Source: an uncultured Erysipelotrichales bacterium
GTDB lineage: Bacteria; Bacillota_I; Bacilli_A; Erysipelotrichales; Coprobacillaceae
DNA length: 6,224 nt
Direction: 5' to 3'
NCBI GenBank assembly: GCA_934754755.1
Contig: CAKVJS010000075.1
Coordinates: 1 to 6,224 of the forward strand
Positions 5,324 through 6,224 of the stretch are shown here, in pieces; position 1 is the stretch's first letter, and each line of letters begins with the position of its first letter. Below the pieces are notes generated by a model, which saw nothing but the letters and a program-made list of their open reading frames with translations, made no database searches and was not told where the DNA came from. Both the position numbers and the translations under genes were made by a program.

Positions 5324-6224
5324 TACCATTCTAAAATAGTTGCTCCCCAAGTAAGGCCACCGCCAAAGCCAACACATATAATTTTCATTCCTCTTTGTAA
5401 CATTCCCTTTGCATCCATTTGCGCTAAAGCCATTGGGATACTCGCTGCGGAAGTATTACCATAGTCCTGAACGTTGCAATAAAATTTGTGTGGATCACAT
5501 TTTAATTTTTCATATACATACTTAATAATTCTTGCGTTAGCCTGGTGACAAACAATAAAATCTATGGATTCTAAGGTTAGATCTGTTTGTTGTAAGACAC
5601 GATGAATGCATACTGGAATCACCTGCACTGCGAATTTGAAAATTTCCTTTCCAGCCATATGCAAGTAGCGATCCGTACCGACAGCATTCATGTATAAACC
5701 TTCTTTTTCTCCTCTAGCATCTAAATAACTACTAAATAGTTGTTGACTTTTAGTAACGACAACAGCGCCTGCCCCATCACCAAATAGGATACACGTATTA
5801 CGATCGGTAAAATCTAGACTACGAGATAATACTTCACTGCCAATTAATAGCCCATATTTGTCGGGCATAGTACTTAGCATTCGTTCCATAATTGTTAACC
5901 CATAGACAAAACCACTACAAGCAGCACTAATATCAAAGGCTATCACCTCTTGTGACAAACCAAGGCGTTCCTGAATTAAACAAGCTGTACTTGGGGTAAA
6001 AGTATCTGGGGTCATTGTGGCAACAATAATCAAACCGATCTTAGCAGCATCTATAGACTCGTTTTCGATTGCCTGCATGGCCGCTGCATACCCGATATCG
6101 ACATTGCTTTGATCATCCACAAAATGGCGCTTTGAAATACCTGTACGACTTGTAATCCATGCATCGCTTGTATCCAATTGTTCTTCAAAAGTAGCATTGG
6201 TTACTATCCTTGGAGGTACATAAT
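5323..6224 (-). CDS. fabH: 3-oxoacyl-ACP synthase III (FabH), 5' end cut by window edge
   Basis: Initiating condensing enzyme that joins a short acyl-CoA to malonyl-ACP. The frame is open to the right edge, and I read YVPPRIVTNATFEEQLDTSD upstream of a TTG codon at 6177. That TTG is an internal Leu and not the start. Aligned with E. coli FabH, the first full codon is Tyr11, so only about 10 N-terminal residues lie outside. 299 residues are visible. Counted in E. coli-style numbering from DTSD at 27, Cys112 is in ISAACSGFVYGL, the His in FIVCHQANARI and the Asn in YGNTSAAS complete the Cys-His-Asn triad, and GFGGGLTWGATILEW closes the protein. The acyl-pocket position of E. coli Phe87 appears to be Thr (DTFTPSTAC). 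It is followed after 21 bases by fabK; no acpP lies between them. Confidence 0.97.
   Translation of the reverse strand, partial: YVPPRIVTNATFEEQLDTSDAWITSRTGISKRHFVDDQSNVDIGYAAAMQAIENESIDAAKIGLIIVATMTPDTFTPSTACLIQERLGLSQEVIAFDISAACSGFVYGLTIMERMLSTMPDKYGLLIGSEVLSRSLDFTDRNTCILFGDGAGAVVVTKSQQLFSSYLDARGEKEGLYMNAVGTDRYLHMAGKEIFKFAVQVIPVCIHRVLQQTDLTLESIDFIVCHQANARIIKYVYEKLKCDPHKFYCNVQDYGNTSAASIPMALAQMDAKGMLQRGMKIICVGFGGGLTWGATILEW

Noticed and set aside
6175..6177. TTG codon as the fabH start
   Set aside because: Reading continues upstream to the edge with good FabH residues (YVPPRIVTN), so this is an internal Leu just before DTSD.

Overview
The window lies inside one compact type II fatty acid synthesis (FAS-II) operon, with every gene on the minus strand. 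In transcription order (right to left) it reads fabH (5' end cut by the window edge), fabK, a second FabK/nitronate-monooxygenase-family flavoprotein with a four-cysteine motif, fabD, fabG, fabF and fabZ (3' end cut by the left edge). Base composition is low in GC (roughly 35-43% in the lines I counted by eye). The low GC, strong GGAGG-type ribosome sites, FabK as enoyl reductase, and the H-K-D-G-F-Z order all point to a Bacillota (Firmicutes) genome. An anaerobic clostridial or erysipelotrichial lineage is my best guess, but the sequence does not settle the family.

Layout: fabH 5323-6224; 21-base gap; fabK 4345-5301; 14-base overlap; FabX/FabK-like gene 3279-4358; 4-base ATGA overlap; fabD 2341-3282; 20-base overlap; fabG 1605-2360; 11-base gap holding the fabF ribosome site; fabF 337-1593; 17-base overlap; fabZ 1-353. 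There is no non-coding stretch longer than 21 bases, so there is no room for a promoter, terminator or RNA gene between genes. I saw no tRNA, rRNA, CRISPR array, insertion sequence or phage gene.

Together the genes cover chain initiation (FabH), malonyl loading onto ACP (FabD) and the whole elongation cycle: condensation by FabF, ketoreduction by FabG, dehydration by FabZ, enoyl reduction by FabK. All catalytic residues that fall inside the window are present. The acyl carrier protein gene (acpP) and the biotin carboxyl carrier gene (accB), often interleaved in such operons, are absent from this stretch.

The most interesting gene is the second flavoprotein (3279-4358). It sits directly after fabK and resembles, from family knowledge, the Helicobacter pylori FabX type: a nitronate-monooxygenase-fold flavoenzyme with an iron-sulfur cluster that makes the cis double bond of unsaturated fatty acids. 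No FabA, FabM or second dehydratase is visible here, so this gene is a reasonable candidate for the unsaturated-fatty-acid branch of this organism. That role is inference, not shown.
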